Notes: generated by a model from the letters alone, not told the origin. A stretch of DNA of 64,000 bases from Rhizobium sp. TH135 (GCF_002855515.1 NZ_PKRP01000001.1:1-64000), one strand, 5' to 3'; numbered from the stretch's first letter, positions 43,551 to 52,675 are shown. Numbers and translations are program-made.

Positions 43551-44021
43551 ATGGCTACGGAACTGGATCCTGCCCGTATTCTTCAGGTCGAGCGTCTGGT
43601 CGGCGCGCCGATCGATCTCGTCTTCGAGATGTTCACCGATGCGCGCCATCTGGATGCCTGGTGGGGGCCGGACGGCTTCCGCAACGAGACGCACGAGATG
43701 GAATTCTCCGTCGGCGGGCTCTGGCGCTACACCATGCATGGTCCCGACGGTAAGGACTGGCCCAACTGGATCCGCTATCAGGAGATCACGCCACCCACAC
43801 GCATCGCCTATGAACACGGTGGCGAGATGGGCGAGGCCGCACATTTCCACGGCGTGATCACGCTCAAAACCGAAGGCGACCAGACCCGCGTCACCCTCAC
43901 CCTGATCTTCGCAACGCCTGAAGCGCGCGATGCGACGTTGAAATTCGGAGCGGTCGAGGGCGGCAAACAGACGCTGGCCCGCCTCGACGCCTACGCCCGG
44001 GATATTAAAGCCTTAAGCTGA
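43551..44021 (+). CDS. SRPBCC (AHSA1-type) ligand-binding protein 2
   Basis: 156 aa and clearly a paralogue of the preceding protein (shared PIDLVFEMFTDARHLDAWWGPDGF pattern in shorthand, GLWRYTMHGPDGKDWPNWIRY, TLKTEGDQTRVTL). It starts 1 base after the stop of gene 1, so translation is coupled. The two probably arose by tandem duplication. The acidic residue replacement of loop positions suggests a different ligand or a heterodimer, but this is inference. Confidence 0.88.
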   Translation: MATELDPARILQVERLVGAPIDLVFEMFTDARHLDAWWGPDGFRNETHEMEFSVGGLWRYTMHGPDGKDWPNWIRYQEITPPTRIAYEHGGEMGEAAHFHGVITLKTEGDQTRVTLTLIFATPEARDATLKFGAVEGGKQTLARLDAYARDIKALS

Positions 44022-44044
44022 GGCGCCCTCTCGGCAGACTGGCT

Positions 44045-44926
44045 TCAGGTTTGACGCTGCTGCTTTGCGAGAATGGCAAAGGCGATGCCGCCGATGACGA
44101 AGGCCCCGGCGACCACGAAGTGCAGCGTCAATTGCTCGTCGAGAAACAGGATCGCGCCGAGCGAGGCGATGACCGGCACCGAAAGCTGGATCAGCGCCGC
44201 CCGGAATGTCGTCAGACCCCGCAGCGCCCGGTACCAGATGGAGTAGCCGAGCCCGGACGCGACGATGCCCGAGCCAAGCGCAAGCGCTAGGCCGGTCATC
44301 GTCGTGGTCTCGTAGAGGACAGCAAATACCGCGAGCGGCACACAGAATGCCGAGGCACGCACAAAATTGCCGGCAGTCTCGCCGATCGGATCCCGGGAGC
44401 CACGCCCGCGAAGGGTATAAACCGCCCAGGCAATGCCGGAGGCAATCATCAGAAGGCTCCCGCCAAGATCCGGACGCCCGACACCCGGCAGGATCAGGTA
44501 GACGAAGGCTGCAAAAGCAACTGCAAAACCAATCGCTTCGCGAAGGCTGGGCCGGTCCCCGCGCAGCAGGCCGAAGGCGAGCATGCTGGCCTGGACGGAC
44601 GAGAAAAGAATGAGCGCACCGGTCGCGGCACCCAGAGAAAGATAGGCGGCCGAAAACGCGATGGCATAGACAAAGAGTGCGGCCGCTGCCCACCAGTCGC
44701 CAGGCAACGCAGCCTGCCTGTCCGAGCGTAACGCAGTTCCACCACGCCGCATCAGGGCGTAAAGCACAATGGCACCGGAGACGATCCGGACCGCCGTATA
44801 ACCGGCGGCCTCGATCGACACGGTGCCCAGCGCCTCGCGCGCAAGCAACGAGTTGGCGGCAAAGGCGAGCATGGCCACCGCGGTCAGAACGAATGTCGAT
44901 TGCAACGAGGCTCTCCTCCACGCCAT
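44045..44926 (-). CDS. EamA/DMT-family permease
   Basis: Ten predicted membrane helices in two EamA halves; exports metabolites or amino acids in relatives. Conserved parts: AAGYTAVRIVSGAIVLYALM (end of first repeat TM2), AYLSLGAATGALILFSSVQ (TM4), and in the second half YSIWYRALRGLTTFRAALIQLSVPVIA in shorthand, the typical EamA repeat, then GAILFLDEQLT. The ATG at 44926 lacks a binding site, but GGAGGAGA lies 8 bases before an in-frame TTG at 44905, which may be the true start. Convergent with the SRPBCC operon. Confidence 0.9.
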   Translation of the reverse strand: MAWRRASLQSTFVLTAVAMLAFAANSLLAREALGTVSIEAAGYTAVRIVSGAIVLYALMRRGGTALRSDRQAALPGDWWAAAALFVYAIAFSAAYLSLGAATGALILFSSVQASMLAFGLLRGDRPSLREAIGFAVAFAAFVYLILPGVGRPDLGGSLLMIASGIAWAVYTLRGRGSRDPIGETAGNFVRASAFCVPLAVFAVLYETTTMTGLALALGSGIVASGLGYSIWYRALRGLTTFRAALIQLSVPVIASLGAILFLDEQLTLHFVVAGAFVIGGIAFAILAKQQRQT

Positions 44927-45158
44927 GCCCGGCACTGACCTGTTAAGGCGCGCCGTGCGCCTGTTAAACGTGAGCTCCCCGGGCATTACAAGCCAGGACT
45001 GCGAAAAAGCTGCCATCCGGCAAGCGAGATCAAGGACTTCGTCCCCAAACTCCCACGTCCTTAGCCCGCCGGGCGCCCTGCTAAATAAAGTTGCACAATT
45101 TCACAAACGCAACCAAAATGACCCATCGCACGACCACGGGCACAACGGGAGAAATGAA

Positions 45159-46376
45159 ATGTCGAAGAACATCGTCATTCTGTTCGACGGGACCTCCAAC
45201 GAGATTTCTGCAGACCGCACCAACATCCTGCGCCTGTTCGGTTGCCTGAAGCGCTCCGAGGAGCAGATCGTCTATTACGATCCTGGGGTCGGAACCTTCG
45301 GCGCCGCCAATGCCTGGTCAAAGATGCATCGCGGAGCCTCCGAAGTCTGGGGTCTGGCCACAGGCTGGGGACTGGATGAGAACGTCAAGGAAGCCTACCG
45401 CGTGCTCGTCGACCATTACGATGCAGGCCCAGTCGACAGCGACGGCCGCCACACCGACCGAGACCGCATCTATATCTTCGGCTTCAGCCGCGGTGCCTAT
45501 ACCGCGCGGGTTCTCGCCGGCTTCATCCATGCCTTCGGCCTGACGAATAAGATCCACCTCAACTTGCTCGACTACGCCTACCGCACGTACAAGGGCATCT
45601 CCGAGCACGAACAAAAGGGACAGAAACAGGCGACAGGGGACGCCCCTTCCGCGTTCGACAGCATGCGCCTCTATGAGCGAACTCTCCGCAACGACCGCCC
45701 GCCGATCCGCCTGCTGGGCCTGTTCGACACCGTCGCCTCGGTGATCGAACCCGGCAAATGGGGCCCCCAACTGAAGACCCATCCCTTCACGCATCGCAAT
45801 GCCAGCGTCGAAATGGTCCGCCATGCTGTCGCGATCGATGAACGGCGCACGATGTTTCAGCCCGAACTCTGGCCATCTGATCAGCCCTATTGGGGTGGGC
45901 CGTTTCAGCCGAGAAATCCGGAAGCGATCCGGCCGCAGGACGTGAAGGAAGTCTGGTTTGCGGGCGTCCACGGTGATGTCGGCGGCGGAGAGCCCGAGAA
46001 GGAAAGCGCGCAGATCAAGATCCCGCTGCAATGGATGATCAAGGAAACACAGACCACCGGCCTCATCTATCGACCACGCATGGTGGAGCAATTGGTGGAG
46101 GGAAAAGGCAATACGAAATATGTCCAGCCGGATGCCACCGTGCCGCTCCACGACTCCATGAAGAAGCTTTGGCCCCTAGTCGAATGGGTACCAAGAAGGA
46201 TCCCGTCCACCTCCTGGCGAAACCGCGGCAGGCCTGCCGGGGGCATCTACCTTCCACGCCAGGATTACCGCCTTATTCCACAGGAGGCCCTCATCCACGG
46301 TTCCGTCCGCCTTCGTCAGGCCGCGACGTCCTACAACCCGCCAAATCTTCCCGCGGGTGTCGTCTTTGTGGAATGA
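45159..46376 (+). CDS. DUF2235 domain hydrolase (putative phospholipase)
   Basis: 405-aa alpha/beta-hydrolase-like protein. KNIVILFDGTSNEIS starts the domain; the nucleophile elbow is FGFSRGAYTARVLAGFI (G-x-S-x-G), and later AGVHGDVGGGEPE supplies the acidic residue and glycines typical of DUF2235. Relatives include Tle1-type phospholipase effectors of type VI secretion and also stand-alone enzymes. No vgrG, tssI or immunity gene is nearby. The ATG at 45159 is the family start. It has no signal peptide, so it acts in the cytoplasm unless exported by T6SS. Confidence 0.85.
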   Translation: MSKNIVILFDGTSNEISADRTNILRLFGCLKRSEEQIVYYDPGVGTFGAANAWSKMHRGASEVWGLATGWGLDENVKEAYRVLVDHYDAGPVDSDGRHTDRDRIYIFGFSRGAYTARVLAGFIHAFGLTNKIHLNLLDYAYRTYKGISEHEQKGQKQATGDAPSAFDSMRLYERTLRNDRPPIRLLGLFDTVASVIEPGKWGPQLKTHPFTHRNASVEMVRHAVAIDERRTMFQPELWPSDQPYWGGPFQPRNPEAIRPQDVKEVWFAGVHGDVGGGEPEKESAQIKIPLQWMIKETQTTGLIYRPRMVEQLVEGKGNTKYVQPDATVPLHDSMKKLWPLVEWVPRRIPSTSWRNRGRPAGGIYLPRQDYRLIPQEALIHGSVRLRQAATSYNPPNLPAGVVFVE

Positions 46377-46542
46377 TCGCCGAGGCCTGCACGTCTCGTC
46401 TCGCGCCGCATTTGCCAGGATGTGAGCAGGATGGGATCCGGCCAACACATAAAAGCAGCTCAAGCGTTCCATCAAAATTTGACGTTTGTCGAAAGCCTGC
46501 CGCTACGGCACTCTGCCGCAGTTTGAAACTCGAGATATTCGT

Positions 46543-48087
46543 ATGTCCGTTACGATTGACGGCCCCGCCGAAAGGGCGACGCGGCGGGAGTGGATCGGCC
46601 TTCTGATCCTGTCCATCGCCTGCCTGATCTATTCGATGGACCTCTCGGTCCTGTTCCTCGCCATGCCGGCGATCGTGGCCGACCTGGATCCATCGGCCAC
46701 CCAGCTCCTCTGGATCAACGACATCTACGGCTTCATGGTCGCCGGCTTCCTGGTCACGATGGGCACGCTCGGCGATCGCATCGGCCGCCGCAAGGTGCTC
46801 CTGATCGGCGCCTTCTTCTTCGGCGCGGCCTCGGTCTTTGCGGCCTTCGCCAACACCGCCTCGATGCTGATCATCGCCCGTGCCCTGCTTGGCATTGCCG
46901 GCGCCACCATCGCCCCCTCCACGCTGTCGCTTGTCGTCAATCTCTTCCGCGACGAGCAGGAGCGCAACCGCGCGATCAGCATCTGGGGCACGGCCTTTGC
47001 GCTGGGTGGCCTGATTGGCCCGCTGATCGGCGGCGTGCTTCTGCAGTATTTCCATTGGGGATCGGTCTTCCTGATCAACGTCCCGATCATGGCAGCACTT
47101 CTGGCAAGTGCCCCCTTCCTGCTGCCGGAATACAAGGACGAAAATGCCGGCCGCCTGGACCTCTTGAGCGTTGCGCTATCGCTCCTGACCGTGCTGCCTG
47201 TCGTCTACGGGTTCAAGAAGATGGCCGCCGAAGGCTTCGAGCTGCTCCAGCTCCTGCCTATTCTCTTCGGCCTTGCCATCGGTGTGGTCTTCGTGAAGCG
47301 CCAGAAGGTGCTGGAGCACCCGATGATCGACCTCGCGTTGTTTCGGATCCCGGCCTTCACCGCCTCGCTGATGGTCAATCTCGCGGGCGTCTTCTTCATC
47401 TTCGGCATCTTCCTGTTCCAGAACCTCTTCCTGCAGCTCGTGATCGGGCTGACTCCACTCGAAGCTGCCCTCTGGTCCATCCCCTCCTCGCTGGTCTTCA
47501 CCGTCATGTCCTTCCAGGCGTGGCGTGTGACCAACCTGCTGGGGCCGGTCAAAACCGTCCTGCTGGGCCTCGTCGTCAATGCGCTCGGCACCGGATTGAT
47601 GGCAGTCGCGGCCTGGAATTCGAGCCTCGTCGGCGTGCTCGGCGCCAGCATGATCATGGGCCTCGGCTTCGTGCCTGTCATCCTCACGACAACAGGCCTG
47701 ATCGTCGGCACGGCACCGCCCGCGCGAGCCGGTTCGGCCTCCGCTATCTCGGAAACCAGTGCGGAATTCGGCGGAGCGCTGGGCGTCGCAGTCCTCGGCA
47801 GCCTCGGCACGCTCTTCTATCGCTTCGGGATGCAGACGGCGGACCTCAGCGGCCTTTCCGCGGCGAACCAGACGGCGGTCACATCAGCGCTTGGCACGGC
47901 GCTCGAAGTGGCGCGCACGACCGGCAACGAAGCTGCCCCCTGGATCGTGGTGGCACGAGAAAGCTATGCCGGAGGCTTCGCGCTCTGCTGCGCGCTGGCG
48001 ACCGTCACCCTGCTCCTGCTCGCGGTGATCGCCGCACGTGTCTATGCACGCACGGAGCTGGATGAGAGCCGCATCGGTGGGCATTGA
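46543..48087 (+). CDS. MFS transporter, DHA2 (14-TM) drug exporter family
   Basis: 514 aa with 14 hydrophobic segments. Conserved motifs: LGDRIGRRKVLLIG (motif A between TM2 and TM3), LDPSATQLLWINDIYGFMVAGF in shorthand (TM2), IWGTAFALGGLIGPLIGG (motif C, TM5) and the SmvA/QacA-like final domain. The ATG at 46543 gives MSVTIDGPAERATRREW. It probably exports quaternary ammonium or dye-like compounds, by analogy with SmvA. No regulator is adjacent. Convergent with the repair operon. Confidence 0.92.
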   Translation: MSVTIDGPAERATRREWIGLLILSIACLIYSMDLSVLFLAMPAIVADLDPSATQLLWINDIYGFMVAGFLVTMGTLGDRIGRRKVLLIGAFFFGAASVFAAFANTASMLIIARALLGIAGATIAPSTLSLVVNLFRDEQERNRAISIWGTAFALGGLIGPLIGGVLLQYFHWGSVFLINVPIMAALLASAPFLLPEYKDENAGRLDLLSVALSLLTVLPVVYGFKKMAAEGFELLQLLPILFGLAIGVVFVKRQKVLEHPMIDLALFRIPAFTASLMVNLAGVFFIFGIFLFQNLFLQLVIGLTPLEAALWSIPSSLVFTVMSFQAWRVTNLLGPVKTVLLGLVVNALGTGLMAVAAWNSSLVGVLGASMIMGLGFVPVILTTTGLIVGTAPPARAGSASAISETSAEFGGALGVAVLGSLGTLFYRFGMQTADLSGLSAANQTAVTSALGTALEVARTTGNEAAPWIVVARESYAGGFALCCALATVTLLLLAVIAARVYARTELDESRIGGH

Positions 48088-48096
48088 AGACCGTGG

Positions 48097-49557
48097 TCAA
48101 ACTGCAGGCAGCGTCTCATAGAGACGCTTCACGCCCTGTAGGTCGGAGCGGAACGCTGCGAGGCTGCGTGCCTTCAGATCCGCATCCGGCATGCGCAAGA
48201 TTGCAGCGGGGTGCGTGGTGACGAGCAGCATCCGGTCATCCTGCATCGGGATCGGCATGCCGCGCACTTCGGCGATCGGTCGGCTTTCTCCGGTGAGGGA
48301 AAGATAGGCCGTCGCCCCCAGGGCCACCACGATGCGCGGCTTGATCACCTCGATCTCCCTGGCCACCCACCATCGACAATGGGCGACCTCTCCGGCATCG
48401 GGAGGCATGTGGATGCGGCGCTTGCCGCGCCGCTCGTATTTGAAATGCTTGACGGCATTGGTGACGTAGACCTCGCCCCGCTCGATCTCAGCCGCCCCCA
48501 CCGCCTCGTCAAACACCTGGCCCGCCGGGCCGATAAAGGGCCTGCCCGCCAGATCCTCGGTATCCCCGGGCTGTTCGCCCACAAACATGATATCCGCTTG
48601 GTCAGGCCCCTCGCCGAACACCGTCTGCGTTGCATGGCAATGCAGGGGACAGCGCGTGCACCCGGCCGCCTCTTCGCGCAGCCGCGCCAGTGGTGAGAGA
48701 TCAGCGTCCCCGCCCTCGTCTTCCCGCCCACGCCATTGCGCCTGCAACCGCTCGTGAAAGGCCGGCGGCTGGCTTGCCTGTCGCGCAGCCATTTCGGCCA
48801 CCCGACGTTCCGCGCCCGCGATCAGGTCCGGAATAAGCGACGCCTCCGGCATGTTCTTCCAGTATTTCTTCGGCATCTCCGACTGCATGGCCCGGATCTT
48901 CAATCGTGCCGGGTTGAAGATGTTGGCAAAATAGGTGCGCCAGAGTTCGTCCGTCTCATCCTCGGCCTCAGGCCGGGCAGCCGGCTCACGCGAGGTCTTC
49001 AACTCCTCGCCGTTCCAGGCCGCAGAACCCTTGGGCGTTGCGATCAGCCAGTCCATGTCGGTGAATCGCCGCTGAAAGAAGCCAGCCGTGCGCGAGACGA
49101 TGAAATGCTCCGGCTCGAACCAGGCGACGAAACGCCGACGCGCCGCCTGCAAGCCTTCCACCTCGCGGAACCGCACGAAGGCCTTCATTTTGTGGCTGTC
49201 GCGCCTGACATTCTTGATCAGTCGCGTCAGCTGAGAAATGTCGACATCGGAGGAAACCTGCAAGAGGCTGCGCTCCTCCTGCAGCCGCCAGAGAATACGA
49301 TAGAGAAGTGCAAAACGATCCGGATCGGAATGGCAGATCGCCGCTTCTGCGGCCTCGATGAAGCCCTTCGGCACGACAATATCAGACGTCCCGCCTTCGT
49401 TGGTCGTCGCTTCCGCCATGGATCCGAAGAGATCACCGCCCTGCCCCGATAGCTGCCACCGCACCTGATCGGGCGTGACTGCATCGACAAGCAACCGCCG
49501 AGCCGCATCCCGCCACTCGCCGAAATCGCCCTGTCCCTCGAGCGTGACCGTGCGCAT
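48097..49557 (-). CDS. udgX: DUF4130 - UdgX fusion (uracil-DNA binding/repair protein)
   Basis: 486 aa in two parts. Residues about 1-270 form the DUF4130 domain, often a separate gene next to the radical SAM protein. Residues about 290-486 form a family 4-like uracil-DNA glycosylase of UdgX type: Cys pair CTRCPLHC for the Fe-S cluster, motif A GEQPGDTEDLAGRPFIGPAG, VTNAVKHFKYERRGKRRIH, whose His383 matches the residue that bonds covalently to uracil in UdgX, and C-terminal THPAAILR. Shares one base (TGATG) with the upstream gene, so they are coupled. Confidence 0.92.
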   Translation of the reverse strand: MRTVTLEGQGDFGEWRDAARRLLVDAVTPDQVRWQLSGQGGDLFGSMAEATTNEGGTSDIVVPKGFIEAAEAAICHSDPDRFALLYRILWRLQEERSLLQVSSDVDISQLTRLIKNVRRDSHKMKAFVRFREVEGLQAARRRFVAWFEPEHFIVSRTAGFFQRRFTDMDWLIATPKGSAAWNGEELKTSREPAARPEAEDETDELWRTYFANIFNPARLKIRAMQSEMPKKYWKNMPEASLIPDLIAGAERRVAEMAARQASQPPAFHERLQAQWRGREDEGGDADLSPLARLREEAAGCTRCPLHCHATQTVFGEGPDQADIMFVGEQPGDTEDLAGRPFIGPAGQVFDEAVGAAEIERGEVYVTNAVKHFKYERRGKRRIHMPPDAGEVAHCRWWVAREIEVIKPRIVVALGATAYLSLTGESRPIAEVRGMPIPMQDDRMLLVTTHPAAILRMPDADLKARSLAAFRSDLQGVKRLYETLPAV

Positions 49558-50786
49558 CAGAAAAGCGATAGCTGTTCGGCGGGTGGCGCGAACACGGCGC
49601 GCAGATCGGAGCGGTCGAGGCTGTTATGCGGCGACCAGCCTTCAGCCACGATGAAGGACCGCACCTTCTTCAAGGACACACCCAGCCGTGACAGATCTTC
49701 CAGACGCACACGCCTATGGCGCCGCGCCGACAAAAGCCCATTCACCGTCTTCGTGCCGAAGCCCGGCACCCGCAAAAGCGTCTCGCGGTCCGCCTTGTTC
49801 ACGTCGACAGGAAACCGGTCGCGATTGGCGAGCGCCCAGGCGAGTTTCGGATCAAGCTCCAGATCGAGCATACCGCCCTGCCCGATCGAGGCGATCTCCT
49901 CGACGGAGAATCCATAGAAGCGATAGAGCCAGTCCGCCTGGTATAGTCTGTGCTCACGCATCAGCGGCGGCTTGATCAGCGGCAGATTGCGGGAACTATC
50001 GGGGATCGGACTGAACGCGGAATAGTAGACACGTTTCAGACCATAGCTGCTGTAGAGCCGAGCACTCGATCCGAGAATGGTTGCATCATCGGCGCCATCA
50101 GCCCCGACGATCATCTGCGTGCTCTGCCCGCCGGGCACGAACTTCTTGCGACGGCCTGTATGTGTCGGCTCGCGAGCTTCGTCGATCTTGAGCCGCAAGT
50201 CGGCCATGGAGCGACGAATGTTCACCGGCCGCTTCTCCGGCGCGTAGCGCTCCAGCCCGTGATCGGTCGGAAGCTCGATATTGATCGACAGGCGATCGGC
50301 ATAGAGGCCGGCCTCTTCGACCAGATGCGCAGAGGCCTCCGGGATCGTCTTCAGATGGATATAGCCACGGAAGTCATGCTTCGTCCGGAGATCCCGGGCG
50401 ACCTTGACCATCTCGGCCATCGTGTCATCAGACGATCGGATGATGCCGGACGAGAGGAACAGGCCCTCGATGTAATTCCGCCGATAGAACTCGATCGTCA
50501 GCCACACCACTTCATCAGGCGTAAAGCGCGCGCGCTCCACATTGCTCGAGGACCGGTTGATGCAATAGGCGCAATCGTAGATGCAGAAGTTCGTGAGCAG
50601 AATTTTCAACAGCGAGATGCAACGCCCGTCAGGGGCGTAGGCATGGCATATGCCCGACCCTTCTGTCGAACCGAGACCACCCGAGGCCGAGGAGTCGCGT
50701 TTCGTCGTACCGCTGGACGCGCAGGATGCATCGTATTTTGCGGCGTCGGAGAGAATGGCGAGGCGTTCTTTGAGCGACTTCTTCAT
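49557..50786 (-). CDS. Putative DNA modification/repair radical SAM protein
   Basis: 409 aa, the partner of DUF4130 in many genomes. The radical SAM cluster ligands are Cys68, Cys72 and Cys75 in FCIYDCAYCINR. Then FLSSGIIRSSDDTM and the SINIELPTDHGLE stretch follow as in the barrel. A C-terminal helix-hairpin-helix DNA-binding region (VDVNKADRETLLRVPGFGTKTV) supports action on DNA. The substrate is unknown. It is first gene of the operon, with a LexA box overlapping the promoter, so it should be induced by DNA damage. The ATG at 50786 is preceded by a weak site. Confidence 0.93.
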   Translation of the reverse strand: MKKSLKERLAILSDAAKYDASCASSGTTKRDSSASGGLGSTEGSGICHAYAPDGRCISLLKILLTNFCIYDCAYCINRSSSNVERARFTPDEVVWLTIEFYRRNYIEGLFLSSGIIRSSDDTMAEMVKVARDLRTKHDFRGYIHLKTIPEASAHLVEEAGLYADRLSINIELPTDHGLERYAPEKRPVNIRRSMADLRLKIDEAREPTHTGRRKKFVPGGQSTQMIVGADGADDATILGSSARLYSSYGLKRVYYSAFSPIPDSSRNLPLIKPPLMREHRLYQADWLYRFYGFSVEEIASIGQGGMLDLELDPKLAWALANRDRFPVDVNKADRETLLRVPGFGTKTVNGLLSARRHRRVRLEDLSRLGVSLKKVRSFIVAEGWSPHNSLDRSDLRAVFAPPAEQLSLF

Positions 50787-50792
50787 AAGCTC

Positions 50793-50823
50793 GTTCTCTA
50801 AACGTTCTCATGACTTTCGTCAA
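50793..50823 (-). promoter_or_regulatory. LexA-box-controlled promoter of the radical SAM/UdgX operon
   Basis: Minus-strand TTGACG (50818-50823), 17-bp spacer, TAGAGA (50795-50800). The -10 is overlapped by GAAC-N7-GAAC (50793-50807), an exact match to the alphaproteobacterial LexA consensus GTTC-N7-GTTC. The box lies 7 bp before the start codon. LexA bound there would block RNA polymerase; cleavage of LexA after DNA damage would release it. Confidence 0.8.
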
Positions 50824-50946
50824 GAAACTCCCCTGCGGCATTCCGTCCGTCCACGAATTTACCCTCTGATATTGCTCGGTTTTTGGCGCAGAAATGAGCG
50901 GTCGGGGATGGCATGTCGAAAACTCTGGAAATTGCGGCGGGCATTC

Positions 50947-51015
50947 TGCTATAGTGTTGGTCAACCTGATTTGTGACACGGTTCCGCAGCTTTGCTTCGG
51001 AACCTGTTTTCTTTT
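50947..51015 (+). promoter_or_regulatory. greA leader: extended -10 promoter and terminator-like hairpin
   Basis: TG-C-TATAGT (50947-50955) is an extended -10; a -35 is not obvious. About 20 nt after the expected start, GGTTCCG-C-AGC, loop TTT, GCT-T-CGGAACC (50980-51004) makes a 10-bp stem with one mismatch, followed by TGTTTTCTTTTG. It resembles an intrinsic terminator and lies 50 nt before the greA start. E. coli greA has an early-terminated leader transcript (GraL); a similar attenuation here is an inference. Confidence 0.55.
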
Positions 51016-51054
51016 GTGCCCGCGCCTGCGGCCATGAAGACGAAGGATAAAGAA

Positions 51055-51531
51055 ATGGTAGAAAAGGTACCGATGACGCAGAACGGCTTCGCCAAGCTCA
51101 ACGAAGAGTTGCGCTGGCGCCAGCAGGAAGAGCGTCCGCGCATCATCGAGGCGATCGCAGAGGCGCGCGCCCATGGCGACCTTTCCGAAAATGCGGAATA
51201 TCACGCAGCCAAGGAAGCCCAGAGCCACAACGAGGGCCGTGTCGGCGAACTCGAGGACCTGATCGCCCGCGCAGAAGTCATCGACCTCTCGAAGATGTCC
51301 GGCTCCACGATCAAGTTCGGCGCGACCGTCAAGCTGATCGACGAAGACACCGACGAAGAGAAGACCTACCAGATCGTCGGCGACCAGGAAGCCGACGTGA
51401 AGGCCGGCCGCATCTCGATCTCTTCCCCGATCGCCCGCGCCCTGATCGGCAAGGAAGTCGGCGACAACATCGAAGTCGTCGCCCCCGGCGGCTCTAAGGC
51501 CTACGAGATTCTCGCGGTCAAGTGGGGCTGA
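51055..51531 (+). CDS. greA: Transcription elongation factor GreA
   Basis: Rescues backtracked RNA polymerase by stimulating RNA cleavage through the secondary channel. 158 aa, the standard length. The N-terminal coiled coil has [20 protein letters not shown] in shorthand and the tip [13 protein letters not shown] with the acidic pair that reaches the active site; the C-terminal globular domain is [14 protein letters not shown] through [16 protein letters not shown]. The ATG at 51055 has AAGGA 7 bases upstream; longer frames to 50992 run through the leader hairpin. Confidence 0.97.
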   Translation: MVEKVPMTQNGFAKLNEELRWRQQEERPRIIEAIAEARAHGDLSENAEYHAAKEAQSHNEGRVGELEDLIARAEVIDLSKMSGSTIKFGATVKLIDEDTDEEKTYQIVGDQEADVKAGRISISSPIARALIGKEVGDNIEVVAPGGSKAYEILAVKWG

Positions 51532-51547
51532 TGGACCGGTCCCTGTG

Positions 51548-52615
51548 ATGCCGAAGCGTAAGATTTACGTGGACCCAGCAGGGGTCCACGTCATCGCACC
51601 GAACTTCAAGCAACGCCTCTCCGGCGTCACCTCGACAATTATCCAGCTCGTACCTGTCCAGAACCGCCTCGGCCAGAAGGTCGCGGTTCTCGGACCGGGT
51701 CTCCCGCCCCATCTCCCGCACTTACGTTTCCGCGACCTTTGGAAGCTCTGGCGCGCACCGGAGGGCAGGAGGAACCGTGTCTGGCACGCGCGCCGCAACA
51801 TCGAAATGCTGCCGGGCATATTGCTGCGCGACATCCTGCGCATGCCCCTGAAGCTTGTCTTCACCTCCGCTTCGCAACGCAAGCATTCCGGCTGGACGAA
51901 ATTCCTGATCCGCCAGATGGACGCCGTGATCGCGACGAGCGCCAAGACGGCCGGCTATCTGGAAGTTCCCAGCACCGTCGTCATGCACGGCATCGACTGC
52001 GAGATTTTTAGGCCAGCCGATGATAAGGATCAGGCGAAACGCGCCTGCGGCCTCGATCCTGACCTGAATTACATCGGCTGCTTCGGTCGCGTCCGCCACC
52101 AGAAGGGTACCGACCTCTTCGTCGACGCAATGATCGAGCTCCTGCCGTCGCATCCCGGCTGGGCCGCCATCATCGCCGGTCGCGCCACCGCAAAGCATAT
52201 CGACTTCGAAAACGGACTGAAGGCGAAGGTCAAGCAGGCAGGCCTCGCCGACCGCATCCTTTTTGTCGGAGAACACACCAACATCGCCGACTGGTACCGG
52301 ACCCTCGACCTGTTCGTCGCCCCTCAACGCTGGGAAGGCTTCGGCCTGACGCCCCTGGAGGCCATGGCGACCGCCGTGCCAGTGGTGGCCACCGATGTCG
52401 GGGCATTCTCGGAGCTGATTGTCGAAGGAGAGACAGGAAAGTTGATTCCGGCAAACGATCTGTCCCGCATGGTACTTGCGGCCGGAGTGATGATGGGTGA
52501 TGTGGACGCCCTGCAGGATCATGCGATGACGGCGCGGGAACGCACGAAAACACTGTTTGCTCTTGAGGGCGAAGCGGAGACTCTGGGAGTATTATACAAA
52601 AGAGGCGCAGCCTGA
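51548..52615 (+). CDS. lpsB: LPS-core mannosyltransferase (LpsB/LpcC type, GT4)
   Basis: Adds mannose to Kdo in the LPS inner core, in rhizobia by the LpsB/LpcC enzymes. The 355-aa protein has the GT-B fold: N-terminal KIYVDPAGVHVIAPNFKQRLSGVTS in shorthand (acceptor side with Gly loop), GCFGRVRHQKGTDLFVDAM as the nucleotide-sugar domain start, and the family E-x7-E motif in WEGFGLTPLEAMA. It lies 16 bp after greA; a greA-lpsB arrangement is recalled from S. meliloti. The ATG at 51548 is used (a GTG at 51545 is adjacent). Confidence 0.87.
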   Translation: MPKRKIYVDPAGVHVIAPNFKQRLSGVTSTIIQLVPVQNRLGQKVAVLGPGLPPHLPHLRFRDLWKLWRAPEGRRNRVWHARRNIEMLPGILLRDILRMPLKLVFTSASQRKHSGWTKFLIRQMDAVIATSAKTAGYLEVPSTVVMHGIDCEIFRPADDKDQAKRACGLDPDLNYIGCFGRVRHQKGTDLFVDAMIELLPSHPGWAAIIAGRATAKHIDFENGLKAKVKQAGLADRILFVGEHTNIADWYRTLDLFVAPQRWEGFGLTPLEAMATAVPVVATDVGAFSELIVEGETGKLIPANDLSRMVLAAGVMMGDVDALQDHAMTARERTKTLFALEGEAETLGVLYKRGAA

Positions 52616-52675
52616 CGCTTGATCACTGCAATCAGCTTCACGATAAAGTCGCCCTTTCCTCGTATTGAGAAGAAA

